Shown: in pieces, positions 1-11,575 of the stretch
Layout: each line of letters opens with the position of its first letter
How positions within the stretch are numbered: the first letter of the stretch is position 1
Assembly (NCBI GenBank): GCA_030549335.1
Contig: CM060198.1
Coordinates: 61,067,953-61,131,952 of the forward strand
Direction of reading: 5' to 3'
Length of the DNA: 64,000 nucleotides
Source of the DNA: Pontederia crassipes
Taxonomy: Eukaryota; Streptophyta; Magnoliopsida; Commelinales; Pontederiaceae
Program-made: the position numbers and the translations under genes
Notes under the pieces: generated by a model
Databases searched by the model: none
What the model saw: only the letters and a program-made list of their open reading frames with translations
What the model was told of the DNA's origin: nothing

Positions 1-80
1 AAGGAGCACTAATTTTATTCCTAAAGATGGGATAAACTAAGGTAGAATATTTGTGTTATGAAGACCGGAAGGGAAAATCA

Positions 81-853
81 CACTACAAGAAAAATGAAGT
101 TTTTCGACGAGAATCGAAAAAATCAATTGGAAATCAAAATTTTCGATAGGTTTACTGATGGAGCCAATCCGTCGAAAAAGTGGACATCACAAACAATTTT
201 ATACGAGCGCGAAAAAATCATCGAAAGTTTCGACGGTGTAAAAACTATGGGAAGTTCCTAGAGTTAAGGCCATAGGAAGTTCCGGAATGACGGTCATAAC
301 GGTCAGAAGTTCCTACGGTTATAGTCATCGAAACTTTTGACGATTATTTGCTTTTTCGACGATCTTGTTCGTGAAAAATCTTTTTAAAAATATAAAAAAA
401 TTGGCCGCCTAGTGGCCTGATTCATCACCTTGCGGCCGGACCAGGCCGCCCCTCGAGAATCCAGCTGCTCGAGGACTGATCTGTCGCCTCATGGCAGAAC
501 TGGCTGATCAAGCTTGATCAGCCGCCCGAGGCTTGATCCGTCACCCGACAATTGGAGAAGGTTGCCTGTGGTGGATCTGACCGCCCGTCATTTGACGATC
601 GAAGAAGGCCGCATAGTAGTGGATTCAACTGCCCGAGGCCCATCAAGGGAGAGGGGTGGCCAAATCTAGCTAGATGGCGGCTAGATCAAGAGAGAGAGAA
701 GGAACCTACGGAGAGGGAGAGAGACTTCTTGAATGGTCTGGGAGTGAGAGAGGGGAGAAAAATATATACAGATGTGAGGAAAAAAGTAGAGGGGAGGGTG
801 CGTGGGAATGAAATTAGAATTATCGATGGTCTAATCCGTCGGTAGTTCTAATG
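81..853. mobile_element. CACTA-like non-autonomous DNA transposon
   Basis: The left end reads CACTACAAGAAAA, a typical plant CACTA terminus. The right end, read on the reverse strand, is CATTAGAA, one transition away from CACTAGAA. Subterminal copies of the tcgacggt / cgtcgaaa motif lie just inside (about 105-370 and 820-845), as expected for transposase-binding repeats in this superfamily. The middle (400-780) is GC-rich and has no transposase similarity that I can see. Short frames inside (for example 552-845) look fortuitous. No clean 3 bp target duplication was found, so the right boundary is less certain than the left. Confidence 0.6.
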
Positions 854-1012
854 ATCTAGATCGTCGGAAATATTAATAATGAAACATCAAACATAGGCTT
901 TATATTATATTATATATAACTTTATTATTAATAATAAATTTGTTTAATTGAACTACTTATAACTAACATTTTGAATCTTAACATGAAAAAAAGTTAATTT
1001 TGAAAAATAAGA

Positions 1013-1674
1013 TGTTAAATAATGCCTTGAATCCTACTTTAACTGAAAATCTGTTTGGATCCAAAGAAGTAATAGAGAGACTTCGAGAGATGCTTGGACG
1101 AGAGGTGCAAGGTCGAAAGGATTCCTACTTCTAGTAGGAATAGGAGTCGGCCGATTTCCGATGTCGAGAAGGATATGACGGATTCTTGGAGGGCCGAGCT
1201 CCCTTCTGGACCGAAGAGCACTTGGATATGAAGTCTGGACGTAGAGGAAGACTTGAAGACAGCAGAAATGCCTGGAGGAGTCCCAGTCCGAGTGGGACTC
1301 GGACTGGACAGCCAGGGCGTGGCGGGCGCCAGGTGGGCGCCTGACCCAATTTGATTCTAGGGAGGAATTCAAGTTGGTCGAGATCTTCAAGGGTCTTCAG
1401 GAAGTCAAATTTCTACTCCTAGTCCAAGGAGGTTTTTCTAGAGAAGGGACTTACATGCCTAGTAGGATTAGGTCCTTAAGTTAGAGTAGGAGTTGTTTCT
1501 CCAAGGCCCTATAAAAGGACTTGTAATCAAGGCTTGTAAGACCATCCTGGATAATCCTGGACCATCTGATCTTGTAATCCTCTTCTGTTTCTTCCATCTA
1601 ATACAATTCTGCGTCGCTTTAAATTTCTCGGGTTTTCTCGCGATGCGTAATTGCTCTCGTGAAAAATCGTAACA
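1013..1674 (+). repeat. LTR copy 1 of the tandem copia array
   Basis: A 662 bp LTR with TG...CA ends. A TATA-like stretch (ccctataaaaggac, about 1508-1521) lies upstream of the 3' third. The 118-residue reverse-strand frame recurs in all three LTRs only because the LTR itself is repeated. Confidence 0.9.
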
Positions 1675-1935
1675 AACTAGTATCAGAGCGAGGCTTCATC
1701 ATCGATCCTCCGTCAGGCGTAGAGATGGCATTGCACAACGTCAACGTCGAGAATTTCGTATAATCTGTTATAATCGGAAGAGACATAATTACTCTGAAAG
1801 AAGTAAGATCGAGTCTACATACTCGTGAACTTCGTCATAGGGCGTCTGGCAAGGCTGTGAAAAATCAGAACAGGAATTGGCGTCGGCAGAGAGTGTTAGA
1901 TATCTGATTGTAGGATTCAATTCAAGGTGGAGATT

Positions 1936-2599
1936 TGTTAAATAATGCCTTGAATCTTACTTTAACTGAAAAACTGTTTGGATCCAAAGAAGTAATAGAG
2001 AGACTTCGAGAGATGCTTGGACGAGAAGTGCAAGGTCGAAAGGATTCCTACTTCTAGTAGGAATAGGAGTCGGCCGGTTTCCGATGTCGAGAAGGATATG
2101 GCGGATTCTTGGAGGGCCGAGCTCCCTTCTGGAACGAAGAGCACTTGGATATGAAGTCTGGACGTAGAGGAAGACTTGAAGACAGCAAAAATGCCTGGAG
2201 GAGTCCCAGTCCGAGTGGGACTCGGACTGGACAGTCAGGGCGTGGCGGGCGCCAGGTGGGCGCCTGACCCAATTTGATTCTAGGGAGAAATTCAAGTTGG
2301 TCGAGATCTTCAAGGGTCTTCAGGAAGTCAGATTTCTACTCCTAGTCCAAGGAGGTTTTTCTAGAGAAGGGACTTACATGCCTAGTAGGATTAGGTCCTT
2401 AAGTTAGAGTAAGAGTTGTTTCTCCAAGACCCTATAAAAGGACTTGTAATCAAGACTTGTAAGACCATCCTGGATAATCCTGGATCAATCTGATCTTGTA
2501 ATCCTCTTCTGTTTCTTCCATCTAATACAATTATGTGTCGCCTTAAATTTTTCGGTTTTTCTCGCGATGCGTAATTTCTCTCATGCAGAAATCATAACA
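1936..2599 (+). repeat. LTR copy 2 of the tandem copia array
   Basis: A 664 bp middle LTR shared by the two units. It ends ATAACA and is followed directly by the primer-binding site at 2600-2614. It differs from copies 1 and 3 by scattered substitutions. Confidence 0.9.
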
Positions 2600-2951
2600 A
2601 ACTGGTATCAGAGCGAGGCTTCATCATCGATCCTCCGTCAGGCGTAGAGATGGCATTGCACAACGTCAACGTCGAGAAATTTATAAGACGAAATAGTTAT
2701 AGATGTGAAGATTGAGGATGAAGATGCTGCCCTAATTCTGTTAGTTTCGCTTCCTCCATCATATGAAAATTTCGTTCAGTTTATGATTATCGGGAAGGAA
2801 ACTATAAGTCTGGAAGAAGTAAGATCGAGTCTACATACTCGTGAACTTCGTCATAGGGCGTCTGACAAGGCTGTGAAAAATCAGAACAGGGATTGGCGGC
2901 GGCAGAGAGTGTTAGATATCTGATTGTAGGATTCAATTCAAGGTGGAGATT
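2600..2951 (+). pseudogene. Internal remnant with copia gag fragment
   Basis: The remnant contains the primer-binding site, the gag start (ATG at 2650, HNVNVEK) and a short frame 2705-2923. That frame holds LILLVSLPPSYENFVQ and EEVRSSLHTREL, which are copia Gag (UBN2-type) signatures. It then ends at the polypurine tract. The same motifs occur in the gag of the copia element at 46-50 kb, so the two belong to one lineage although their LTRs differ. The sister internal 1675-1935 is about 91 bp shorter, because of a deletion between short AATTT-like repeats, and has lost this frame. Confidence 0.85.
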
Positions 2952-3613
2952 TGTTAAATAATGCCTTGAATCCTACTTTAACTGAAAATCTGTTTGGATC
3001 CAAAGAAGTAATAGAGAGACTTCGAGAGATGCTTGGACGAGAAGTGCAAGGTCGAAAGGATTCCTACTTCTAGTAGGAATAGGAGTCGGCCGGTTTCCGA
3101 TGTCGAGAAGGATATGGCAGATTCTTGGAGGGCCGAGCTCCCTTCTGGACCGAAGAGCACTTGGATATGAAGTCTGGACGTAGAGGAAGACTTGAAGACA
3201 GCAGGGATGCTTGGAGGAGTCCCAGTCCGAGTGGGAATCGGACTGGACAGCCAGGGCGTGGCGGGCGCCAGGTGGGCGCCTGACCCAATTTGATTCTAGG
3301 GAGGAATTCAAGTTGGTCGAGATCTTCAAGGGTCTTCAGAAAGTCAGATTTCTACTCCTAGTCCAAGGAGGTTTTTCTAGATAAGGGACTTATATGCCTA
3401 GTAGGATTAGGTCCTTAAGTTAGAGTAGGAGTTATTTCTCCAAGGCCCTATAAAAGGACTTGTAATCAAGGCTTGTAAGACCATCCTAGATAATTCTGGA
3501 TCATCTGATCTTGTAATCCTCTTCTGTTTCTTCCATCTAATACAATTCTGCGTCGCCTTAAATTTCTCGGGTTTTCTCGCGATGCGTAATTTCTCTCGTG
3601 AAAAATCGTAACA
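2952..3613 (+). repeat. LTR copy 3 of the tandem copia array
   Basis: A 662 bp LTR, the 3' end of the array, followed immediately by the second TAAGA copy (3614-3618). Confidence 0.9.
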
Positions 3614-4086
3614 TAAGATTATACTGTACAGTGACATAATTTTTAAATAACAAGAATTTTCTATCTTATAAAATAACAAAATAGTCATTTAGTTTAAAAT
3701 TTTTATTAAAAAATAGTCCACTTTTTAATTACCAACGGCCTGGTCCGTCGGATCCGGCACAGCTACTTCAGAAGCTAATAACACCGATCACAACAAAGCC
3801 ACCGCTTTCTGCAGTAATATTAATGTCCCTTTTCAGACTTTGAACAGTGACAGAAATCAACTAATGAGAAATCTGATGAATTTTCTTATTGGAAAGGCGA
3901 TCCGTGAAAAATTATTGAATAAATCAAAATGATTCTTCCAGTAATATGAGTCATGAGCATTCTAAACTTTTCAAGATTGTTAAAGCATGATATGTCTTCT
4001 GAGCATCCCAGAACAGTGTCAAAATGAACAACAAAATAACTCAGAACAAAGGGAAAGAGGACATTTGAATGAGTAATTGTGGTTAC

Positions 4087-4407
4087 CGGACAAAGTTGGG
4101 ACCAATCTGTGAAACTGCGTTCTGCCAACAGGCTGCCCACATCTGGGGACCTTCCACAAGGATTGCAAATGGCGACAGTATCAACAGAGAGAGCATGGAC
4201 AGGCAAGCATAATAGTTCATGCCGCTGACAGACTTCCCCTTCATTCCTCTTTTTGAGAAGATGTTGTGGAAAACAAATGCAAGGTTCGATATCATCGCAC
4301 CCATGAATCCTGCAGGCATCATAGGAAAAAAAAAATGCACAACAGAATTAGTCTAAACAGCCAGAACAACTCCATGTCTACAATTATTACCTGTCATGTT
4401 GAAGTTG
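4087..4407 (-). pseudogene. GPT: GPT fragment: end of one exon plus a full internal exon
   Basis: This is part of a plastid-envelope glucose-6-phosphate/phosphate translocator (drug/metabolite transporter fold), which in plants exchanges Glc6P for phosphate across the inner envelope. On the minus strand, 4407-4391 encodes LNFNMT and is followed by a GT donor. The next exon (4309-4087, acceptor TGCAG) encodes FMGAMISNLAFVF, FSKRGMKGKSVSGMNYYACL and VEGPQMWAA, all strongly conserved in the family, with no stop codon. It ends at a GT donor. The conserved Trp after NFV appears changed to Arg. The upstream side is cut at 4408-4412 by a gypsy LTR. No further GPT exon is visible down to 3619. Intact splice sites suggest recent disruption. 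Confidence 0.88.
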
Positions 4408-4412
4408 AGCTA

Positions 4413-6843
4413 TGTAACGTCTCGAGATTTACGTGACTTTCACGTGCTCAAAATCGTCCCAGATGTGTTACTCAATTTTTTATAAAATATTTTTACGAAA
4501 TATAAATTATAAATACGGATGACTTTGCAATAATAATAACTAATAATCCATAATATTCAAATGAACAAAAATATAAAAATGTGAACAATTTTAATAAATG
4601 CGAAAATAATAAAACTAGATAACTCAATATAATTCCATGTGCAACATGTGTCTGTCATTGAGTATCCACCTGCAGAATTATTTTCTATCAAAGTCCTCTC
4701 ACCTGTACGGATCCAGGTATAGAGAAATATCAATGAGTATAAAAATGCTCAATGCGTAGGGTCCACTAAACAATCAATATGCTCAATGAAAAATAAGATA
4801 TGATTAATGATGAGTCAATTAAGCAATCAATACAATAATCAATTAACAATATAACGATTTATGAGCAATTATATTAGGCTGTTCAAAAGACCAATCGATA
4901 ACGATAACAATTAACGATTGCCTGATCAATATGGTATTGCTCAGTTAACAGTAGAGCATTGGATCAATGATTCAATATAATAATAGGACAATAAAATCAT
5001 AGATCAATAGGAAGGATCAGTAAAAAAGGTCAAATGACTGATCAATGTTGATTTAACAGTTAACAATGTTAATGATGCCTGATCACTATAACACTATTCA
5101 ATTTAATAATTTTTAATTCAATATGAATGATCATTGGGCAATAACAATTCTATTCGATTTAATGGATGGAGGCAATGCCAATCAACGCCAATATCCAAAT
5201 GATCATGATCTATTCAATTCAATTCGATTTTAATACAACTCAATTCGATTCGATTTTAATTCAGTTCAATTTACAATATTTGGAGTTATCCAATTCAATG
5301 AGAAGCGCTAGATCGATTAAGGAAAACTTCATATCTCTTTCATATAGGCCAATGAGAGATCAAATCATGGCAAGCCACCCAATAATATAACGCTAACAAT
5401 GATTCGCGAATGGTAGAGAACCATGATCAAACGTATGATAGCCATAATTTCTCTAAAAAATAATGATGTCTCAAATCTTTAGGTCAATTATCTGTCCTAT
5501 TCAATTTAATTCAATAATAATATGACCCGGAGGATTGGAGACAATTAGAGAACATGAAGACTCAACAACTTTTATCTTGTTTACCTAAAATGTATATTTT
5601 TTAATAATTTAATTTAAGTGAAACAATATCCAATTAGAAAGACTACTGAATTAGTATCATAATCAGTAATAAGATTGGATATGATAATAAAATATGATCA
5701 AATATGATGATGATATGATCTGATATGATGATTATATATGATAAGAATATAATCAGAAATGATAAATTAGCACAATCAATAATAATAAAATCACAATAAA
5801 TAATAACTTTACAATAAATCATAATAAGGACAACAATATAGTTATAATAAAATTGTCAATTAACTATTGATAATCATATTAAAATAAGTGAGTCTCTAAT
5901 CTTTCTCCCTATATATTTTTTTCTATTCCTTTTCTCGGTCGCTGAGATATCCTATTATTTTTATTTTGTTTTTCTCTTTCCAATTCTCTTATGCCATCAT
6001 CGTCTTCTTTTCTTTTTTTTTTCTTTTTTTTTCTTTTAGCTTTTGTCTTTCTCTCACTTCCTCTCTCCAGATTGTTTTTCCCGAGAGATCTCCCTTTCTT
6101 TTCCTAATTCCTGTTTCTACGTGATGTTTTCAGACCCCTTTTTTTTCTCAAGATTCTTTTTCTTCTCTCTCTATTACCATATGACTGCAATCTCTCCTCT
6201 ATTTCTCTCTTTTTATCATTTTTTTCTTTCGACTGAGAAGCGATCCGCGTCAATACAATTTTATTTTCCTTCGGTGCAAAATATTGTTGGCCGAACATTT
6301 TTTTTTCTTCGAGCAATTCTTTCTTTCTTCGACCCTAACTAATCAATTTTTTTTAACCATCACGAAACCCTTTTTCAATTTAGCAGTGGCAATCCCAATT
6401 AAAAAAAATCAAAGAACCTATGGATCTTCCTACGTATCTCATTTCATACTTAGTCGTTAGACATCGAATCATGCCTTATCATTGATGTCACGCCTCTGCC
6501 GTCGAATACTGAGAATCAAAGAGAAATAAACTTTCTTGATGACCGACCTTAAGGATTTATTTATAAAGCTCTATATTATTAATTTGCAATCCATCTATAA
6601 CTTTCAATTCCAATCAAATTTAATCTTTTAATTAATCTCTTTTAACAAATTTAATTCATTCAATAATTAAATAATTCTGAGTTTATTTAAATAATTTCAT
6701 AATACATTTTATCCTTAACTAAACTCCTTCCCTATTTTCCTTTATTTTAGAAATTATTAATTATAATAATATTAATGGCCATAATCTCAAAATAAAGTAA
6801 TAAAATATTCTTTTCTCAACTCACAAAAATCAAAGTCATTACA
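4413..6843 (-). repeat. 3' LTR of the gypsy element
   Basis: A 2.43 kb LTR with TG...CA ends on the minus strand. Its segment 5530-6420 is repeated at 11580-12451, and its first ~415 bp (6843-6430) at 44508-44875. The piece from 4700 to 5400 is rich in simple caat/attc-type repeats. The frames at 6043-6342 and 6104-6316 are low-complexity and not genes. Confidence 0.8.
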
Positions 6844-6849
6844 TCATAA

Positions 6850-9692
6850 CCTCCTTAAAAATAAATTCATACTCGAATTTGCATAAATGAAACTATCTCA
6901 TCTATCTAACAAATCTGAGAAATCTTTTCTCATTTCAACTTTCCGTTTCTAAATGCCATCCTCATCTTCATAATGTGTCCTACATATGTCACGTCTCCAT
7001 TTCAATTCTGTCTCCCCAATCTCATTATGTTTTCATATGATTCGTCTCGTATATGTTATTTTCAACCTTTTCATGATGAGGCAGACTTCGTCGCTTCATT
7101 ACTTTTGTAACAAAAATTATCGCCCATCAACTTCGCTCCAACTGATGGGTGAGCAATATGGCCTTCCATACATGACTATGAAGTTGGCATGCCTATGTCA
7201 GAGTGGCAACTATTGCCACATACTAACTTCAATAGTGGGAGTTAACTATTCCAGCTATCACTCCAGTCCAATACAAACATATTTTCTAAGGTCTGAATTG
7301 TCCATTCAAACTATTCATCCCTCTAAGAATGGAAGGCGGCATAGAAATTCAACCACATCCTAAATGCTCTATAGATGCTCCATTAGAATTGGACTATACA
7401 CTATAGGTCCTTATCCGACATAATGGATATCAGTACTCCATGTAATCAGATAACCTTCTTAAAAAAAATGAATGTTCATGAGACTTTCGATGGAGTAACC
7501 TTTCTCTAATTGGTATGACGTTGGAGATCCTCTATTACCCATATCACATGGTGTCTATGCTGAGTTTTTTTGGAAGCCCTCTAACGACATCCATCATTAC
7601 CTTTTTCCAATGCTATTGAGGATTTCCAAGTTCTTATAGCACACCATCTGACCTCTGATGTTCCACTTTCATTTTTTGACCTTCCATAGTAATTCCGGTT
7701 GCATACAAGATGTGTTATTGTCCTTGCAATATTACTGTTAGTCACTAGACTGACTTGGATGATGCAATTGCTTATTGCTCATATTCCAACTCCCCCCATC
7801 AAGCAAGTGACATTTTCATTTATTTATTTTGCTTAAGACATTCTCAATTGAATTTGATTTTTAGTTTATGACAAACTCATAATTTAGTAATTTGATCCAT
7901 CTTTTTTTTTACACATGTTGAGACCTTGTCGCGAGAAAATGTGCTTCAACTTTGGTGGTATGTGGAGAATTCAAGTTCTTCACCCTACACATTGTGTCAC
8001 CAACTCTTGGGGTGAAGAGCACTTAATTCGAGATCGAGTATTGGGTAATTCTTCTCGTGCTTCTTTAATTGTCCTGATGCGTAAGCAACTATCTTCCTAT
8101 GTAGCAGCAAGACATACACTATGTCGGTGTTATATGCATCATTGTGGCCTGAAGGTATTTTCAAATCAATCTCTTCCCCAATTTCTAAAACTTATTTTAG
8201 CCTTTCTTGAGCCAGTCAATTTTTTTATGTCCTTAGTGAGGTTCGTCCACAGTGACACTATCGTGTGGTAATCTGGTGCAACTTTTCGATAATATCCTAC
8301 AAGTCTAAGGAAGATTTTTCTCTTTAACACATTTTTTGGTTGAACTCATTTGGTTATAAAATCCATTTTTTTAATATTACATCTATGCCAATGATATTAT
8401 TAAGAAAAATTATTTCTTTCTGTCAAAATTTGTACTTCGAGACTTTAGCACATACTTATTTCTCTTAATGTTTCGCATATTCCTCTAGGCTCGACGAATA
8501 TATTAGAATATCATCAATGTTGGGTTAACCAATGTAGTAACAATTACACTAATTTTTCAACATACTTGGATGTCATCCTTCCTTCATATCATTATGTGTG
8601 CATGTCATTACTTTTGCTATTGAGTTCAAGTGCTCAACTTTTTGTGACAAATTATGAGCACCAGCTAATTGATAACCTTCTTAGAAATATTGTTATATGA
8701 GTGCTTCCATTAAACACTTTACTTTTCAACGATTAATCTTTCACGTTTACGAAAAGTAAACTATGAACTATATCCATTCCATATAACACATGCTATTTGG
8801 ATAGTATAAAATATCCAAAGTCTAATTGAAGTGGAGATTACAATTTAGGCTTGATTATGCTTCAAGTCATGTGTATCCTAACATATCAATCTACTTGGGT
8901 GATTCCTGCATCATTCTTGATGGCTTATCATTCTTTTGTTGCGGAGGTTTGACCAGCCTTGGTTCATCACAATTTCTTGCGAAGTGACCCATCTTGTCAC
9001 AATTTAGGTATGCTCATGTCTTCCAATAGCATTCATCGAGATGCATTTTATGATAGTGGTTGCATGGTTCTCTGGGCGATGAAGGCTCATTTCGTGCTGG
9101 ATATGACCTTCTTCGATTGTAGTTTTCTTAATGTCATTTCTCTCTTTTTTCATGTCTTCTATCTTTACTCCAAATATGATTCTGATCATTATCGATATCC
9201 GCCTAATTTAGTTGAGTTGCGTTTGCAATGTTGTCATTTTCAAGTATGATAGCGAACTCTTCCGCAACTTGAAGGGTCTGATGGTTACAACATTTTATCC
9301 TTCCTCGGAGACTTGGCTTAAGACCTTTCACCCATTGCTTAATGCGTTTTCTCTCCAATTGTCATCGAGTACTATACTTCTCCAGTTTTAAGAACTCGAT
9401 CGTGTAGTCCTTGACTATCACGGTACCCTATTGTAGATCTCAATACTCCTTCTGTTTCCTCGCTATCCGGGAAATAGGTAAATAGTGATATTTGAATATT
9501 TTTTAAACTTTCTCTAAGGAATCAGGTCCTTCCTAGAGAATGTGCCAACCTTTTTTGATTTCCATTAATTTTTAGCGTCACCTGTCAAACGTCTCGTAGC
9601 ACATATAGTCTTACAGTTCTCACCACAATCTATCTTCATCAGAGTTTGATCAATTTCTTCCAGCAATCTATAGACTTTCTCGAAGTCGCCCT
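6850..9692 (-). pseudogene. Gypsy gag-pol remnant
   Basis: Read on the minus strand with many stops: a gag core (9650-9250), a degraded zinc knuckle near 9000 (NCDKMGHFARNC), reverse transcriptase around 8540-8470 (IDDIL and SLEEYAKH, the FxDD-type box and following helix), the RT/RNase H connection near 8330-8270 (FLRLVGYYRKVAPDY), the integrase start near 7640-7540 (KVEHQRS, DVVRGLPKK) and the integrase end near 7330-7150 (FEWTIQTLENM, HPSVGAKLMG). The order gag-RT-IN is the Ty3/gypsy order. The gag start lies beyond the nested LTR at 11575-11493. Confidence 0.82.
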
Positions 9693-11492
9693 TGTAACGC
9701 CCGAGCCCAGTTAGGAAAAAGAAATAAAAGAAAAATAAAACAAAGAAGGAAAAAGATAAAATCTGGGATCAAATTTTAAGAGGAATTGGTTTCCAACCAA
9801 ACTCAAACTTCTCCCCTATAAATATGAGGTCAAATTAAACCAAAATCTCCTTTTCGTTTCCTCACTAAGCCGACCCTAGTTTCTCCTTATATATGCGCCC
9901 TTTTCGTTCCTTCTCGCCCCTGACGCCCGCCGCCATATAGGGGACACACCGAAGGACTCTGATGGGATTGATCCCGCATCTGGACAGAGAGGAGAGGGAA
10001 GAGGAAGAGGAAGAAGAAGAAGATTGCACGAATAGTTTCTTGGACAGAAATTAAAAGGTATGAAATTATGATAAATTCGTGATAGAATCCTGATTTTAGA
10101 CTTTAAGCATATTCTAAGTTGTTCCTAGTTATTGCATGATGTTCTATGACGTTGATTTGTGCTGGCCATTGTCGGAGAAAATGATCGGAATGCGAACTGC
10201 GCGCCTGCACAGTTTCTGTGTAAGAAGAACCTGGCCCGGGCAGGTCCTTCGCCGGACCGAGTTCGTAGGAACTCAGCCCGGATCCGCCATTGCCGCGCTC
10301 TGCAACCGGACGAACCTGGCCCAAGTTGACAATGACCCAGACCGAGTTCTGCATACTAGAATAGTCAGGCGCGACAGCCGCCCCGACTCGATGACGATCC
10401 TACCAGACCCAGGTGTAACCCGAACCCGGCCCGGGTTTAACCTGATTTTTTCCGAAGATGACGACTGATGAACTCAGCCCGAGTTTTCTCCACTCTGCCC
10501 GGGTTCCGACATTGATTTGGTCAATTTTATGATGTTTAAATCCTTGATTTATGTTCTTATTCCATATCCTAAAGATGCCTATGATTATGTCAACAATGCC
10601 CCTGATTTGTTCTCCATGATATTGTCTTTTATCCTGATTTAAAGTTCTTTTCAAGATGTGATTTGATTAATTAAAAGATGCAAGATAAAATACGTAAATC
10701 GTTAAATGGATATTTCTTTTTATGATGGACTAGTGATGACCAGTTATGGCCTGACTTCGGTTAGTTATGGTCTGGTTTGCTAGTTATGATGATGATGATG
10801 ATGGACGAGTTGAGGTTGACCTCCCCGTGGGTTGAAATATACCCCAAATAAATCAAAGATGAAAACTAAACTGATGAAGAAGATGAACACATATGAATAA
10901 GGAATCTTTCTTGTGATGCCTGGCCTTTGCTATTCTTATGATGACTCCTTACGATCTCTTATGCATATGTTCCTTTATATGTTTCTATTAATCTATTTAT
11001 GATCATGATTCATTCTCCTTTTATATGATGATGTTACCTTTATGATTCATGCATAGTATCATGATTTTATGACAATATTTATCTTACTTTCATACTGAGT
11101 TGTAAAACTCATAGGGAGGTTCTTCCCTGCATGTTCTTAAATGCAGGCCAAAGTCTGAATGATGATAGTGACCAACGGCGACAGATCGAGCTCGTAAGTG
11201 ACTGTACATGGTTATCGAGTCCTTTAGATGATGGATAGCTTTTTTCTTTCATTATTTGTTTGATATATTAGCATTTCTTTGGACTCCTATGAAATCATTT
11301 ATCAGTCTTTCGCACATGATGATGTTACTATATTTTATTCTTAATGATAACGTAGTTATTCCGCATTTATCGTTATTAAGTTGACCAATCAAAGTCTTTA
11401 TTTTGATCAATAAGATGTACACGTAAGAATGATCCGTAACGTCTTCAAGACATATTCTGTCATGTGGCGAAGTACGATTTGGGGGCGTTACA
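9693..11492 (+). mobile_element. Solo LTR of a gypsy element nested in gag
   Basis: Exactly 1800 bp, beginning TGTAACGCCCGAG and ending GGGGGCGTTACA. Its last ~40 bp resemble the end of the LTR at 26292-28315, which fixes the + orientation. It splits the gypsy gag: PPQFDEK is encoded (minus strand) to its right and DFEKVYRLL to its left. The flanks GCCCT and ACACT match at 3 of 5 positions, a weak target duplication. No coding sequence is recognised. A short (gat)n run lies at about 10785-10805. Confidence 0.72.
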
Positions 11493-11575
11493 ACACTTCT
11501 CGTCAAATTGAGGAGGCTGTAAGCTGAGAAAGCTCCTAACAATCTCTTTTCGATCATCGTAAGAAAAAATGTGGA

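Larger units (their letters stand above)
1008..3618 (+). mobile_element. Tandem copia array LTR-internal-LTR-internal-LTR
   Basis: Three near-identical LTRs (1013-1674, 1936-2599, 2952-3613) alternate with two very short internal regions (1675-1935, 2600-2951). Each LTR starts TGTTAAATAATGCC and ends in TAACA. LTR1 and LTR2 are each followed by a primer-binding site of the initiator-methionine type (CTAGTATCAGAGC, CTGGTATCAGAGC). LTR2 and LTR3 are each preceded by the purine tract AAGGTGGAGATTTG. The whole array is flanked once by the 5 bp duplication TAAGA (1008-1012 and 3614-3618), so it behaves as one insertion. The internals keep only the gag start and a gag fragment, so the unit is non-autonomous. 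Unequal recombination between LTRs is the likely origin (inference). Confidence 0.9.

Noticed and set aside
1034..3329. Three similar 118-residue reverse-strand frames that look like a small gene family
   Set aside because: They lie at the same place in three LTR copies. The repetition is that of the LTR, and the sequence has no domain.
7915..8271. 118-residue plus-strand protein
   Set aside because: The opposite strand carries gypsy RT sequence (FLRLVGYYRKVAPDY), so this frame is a shadow.
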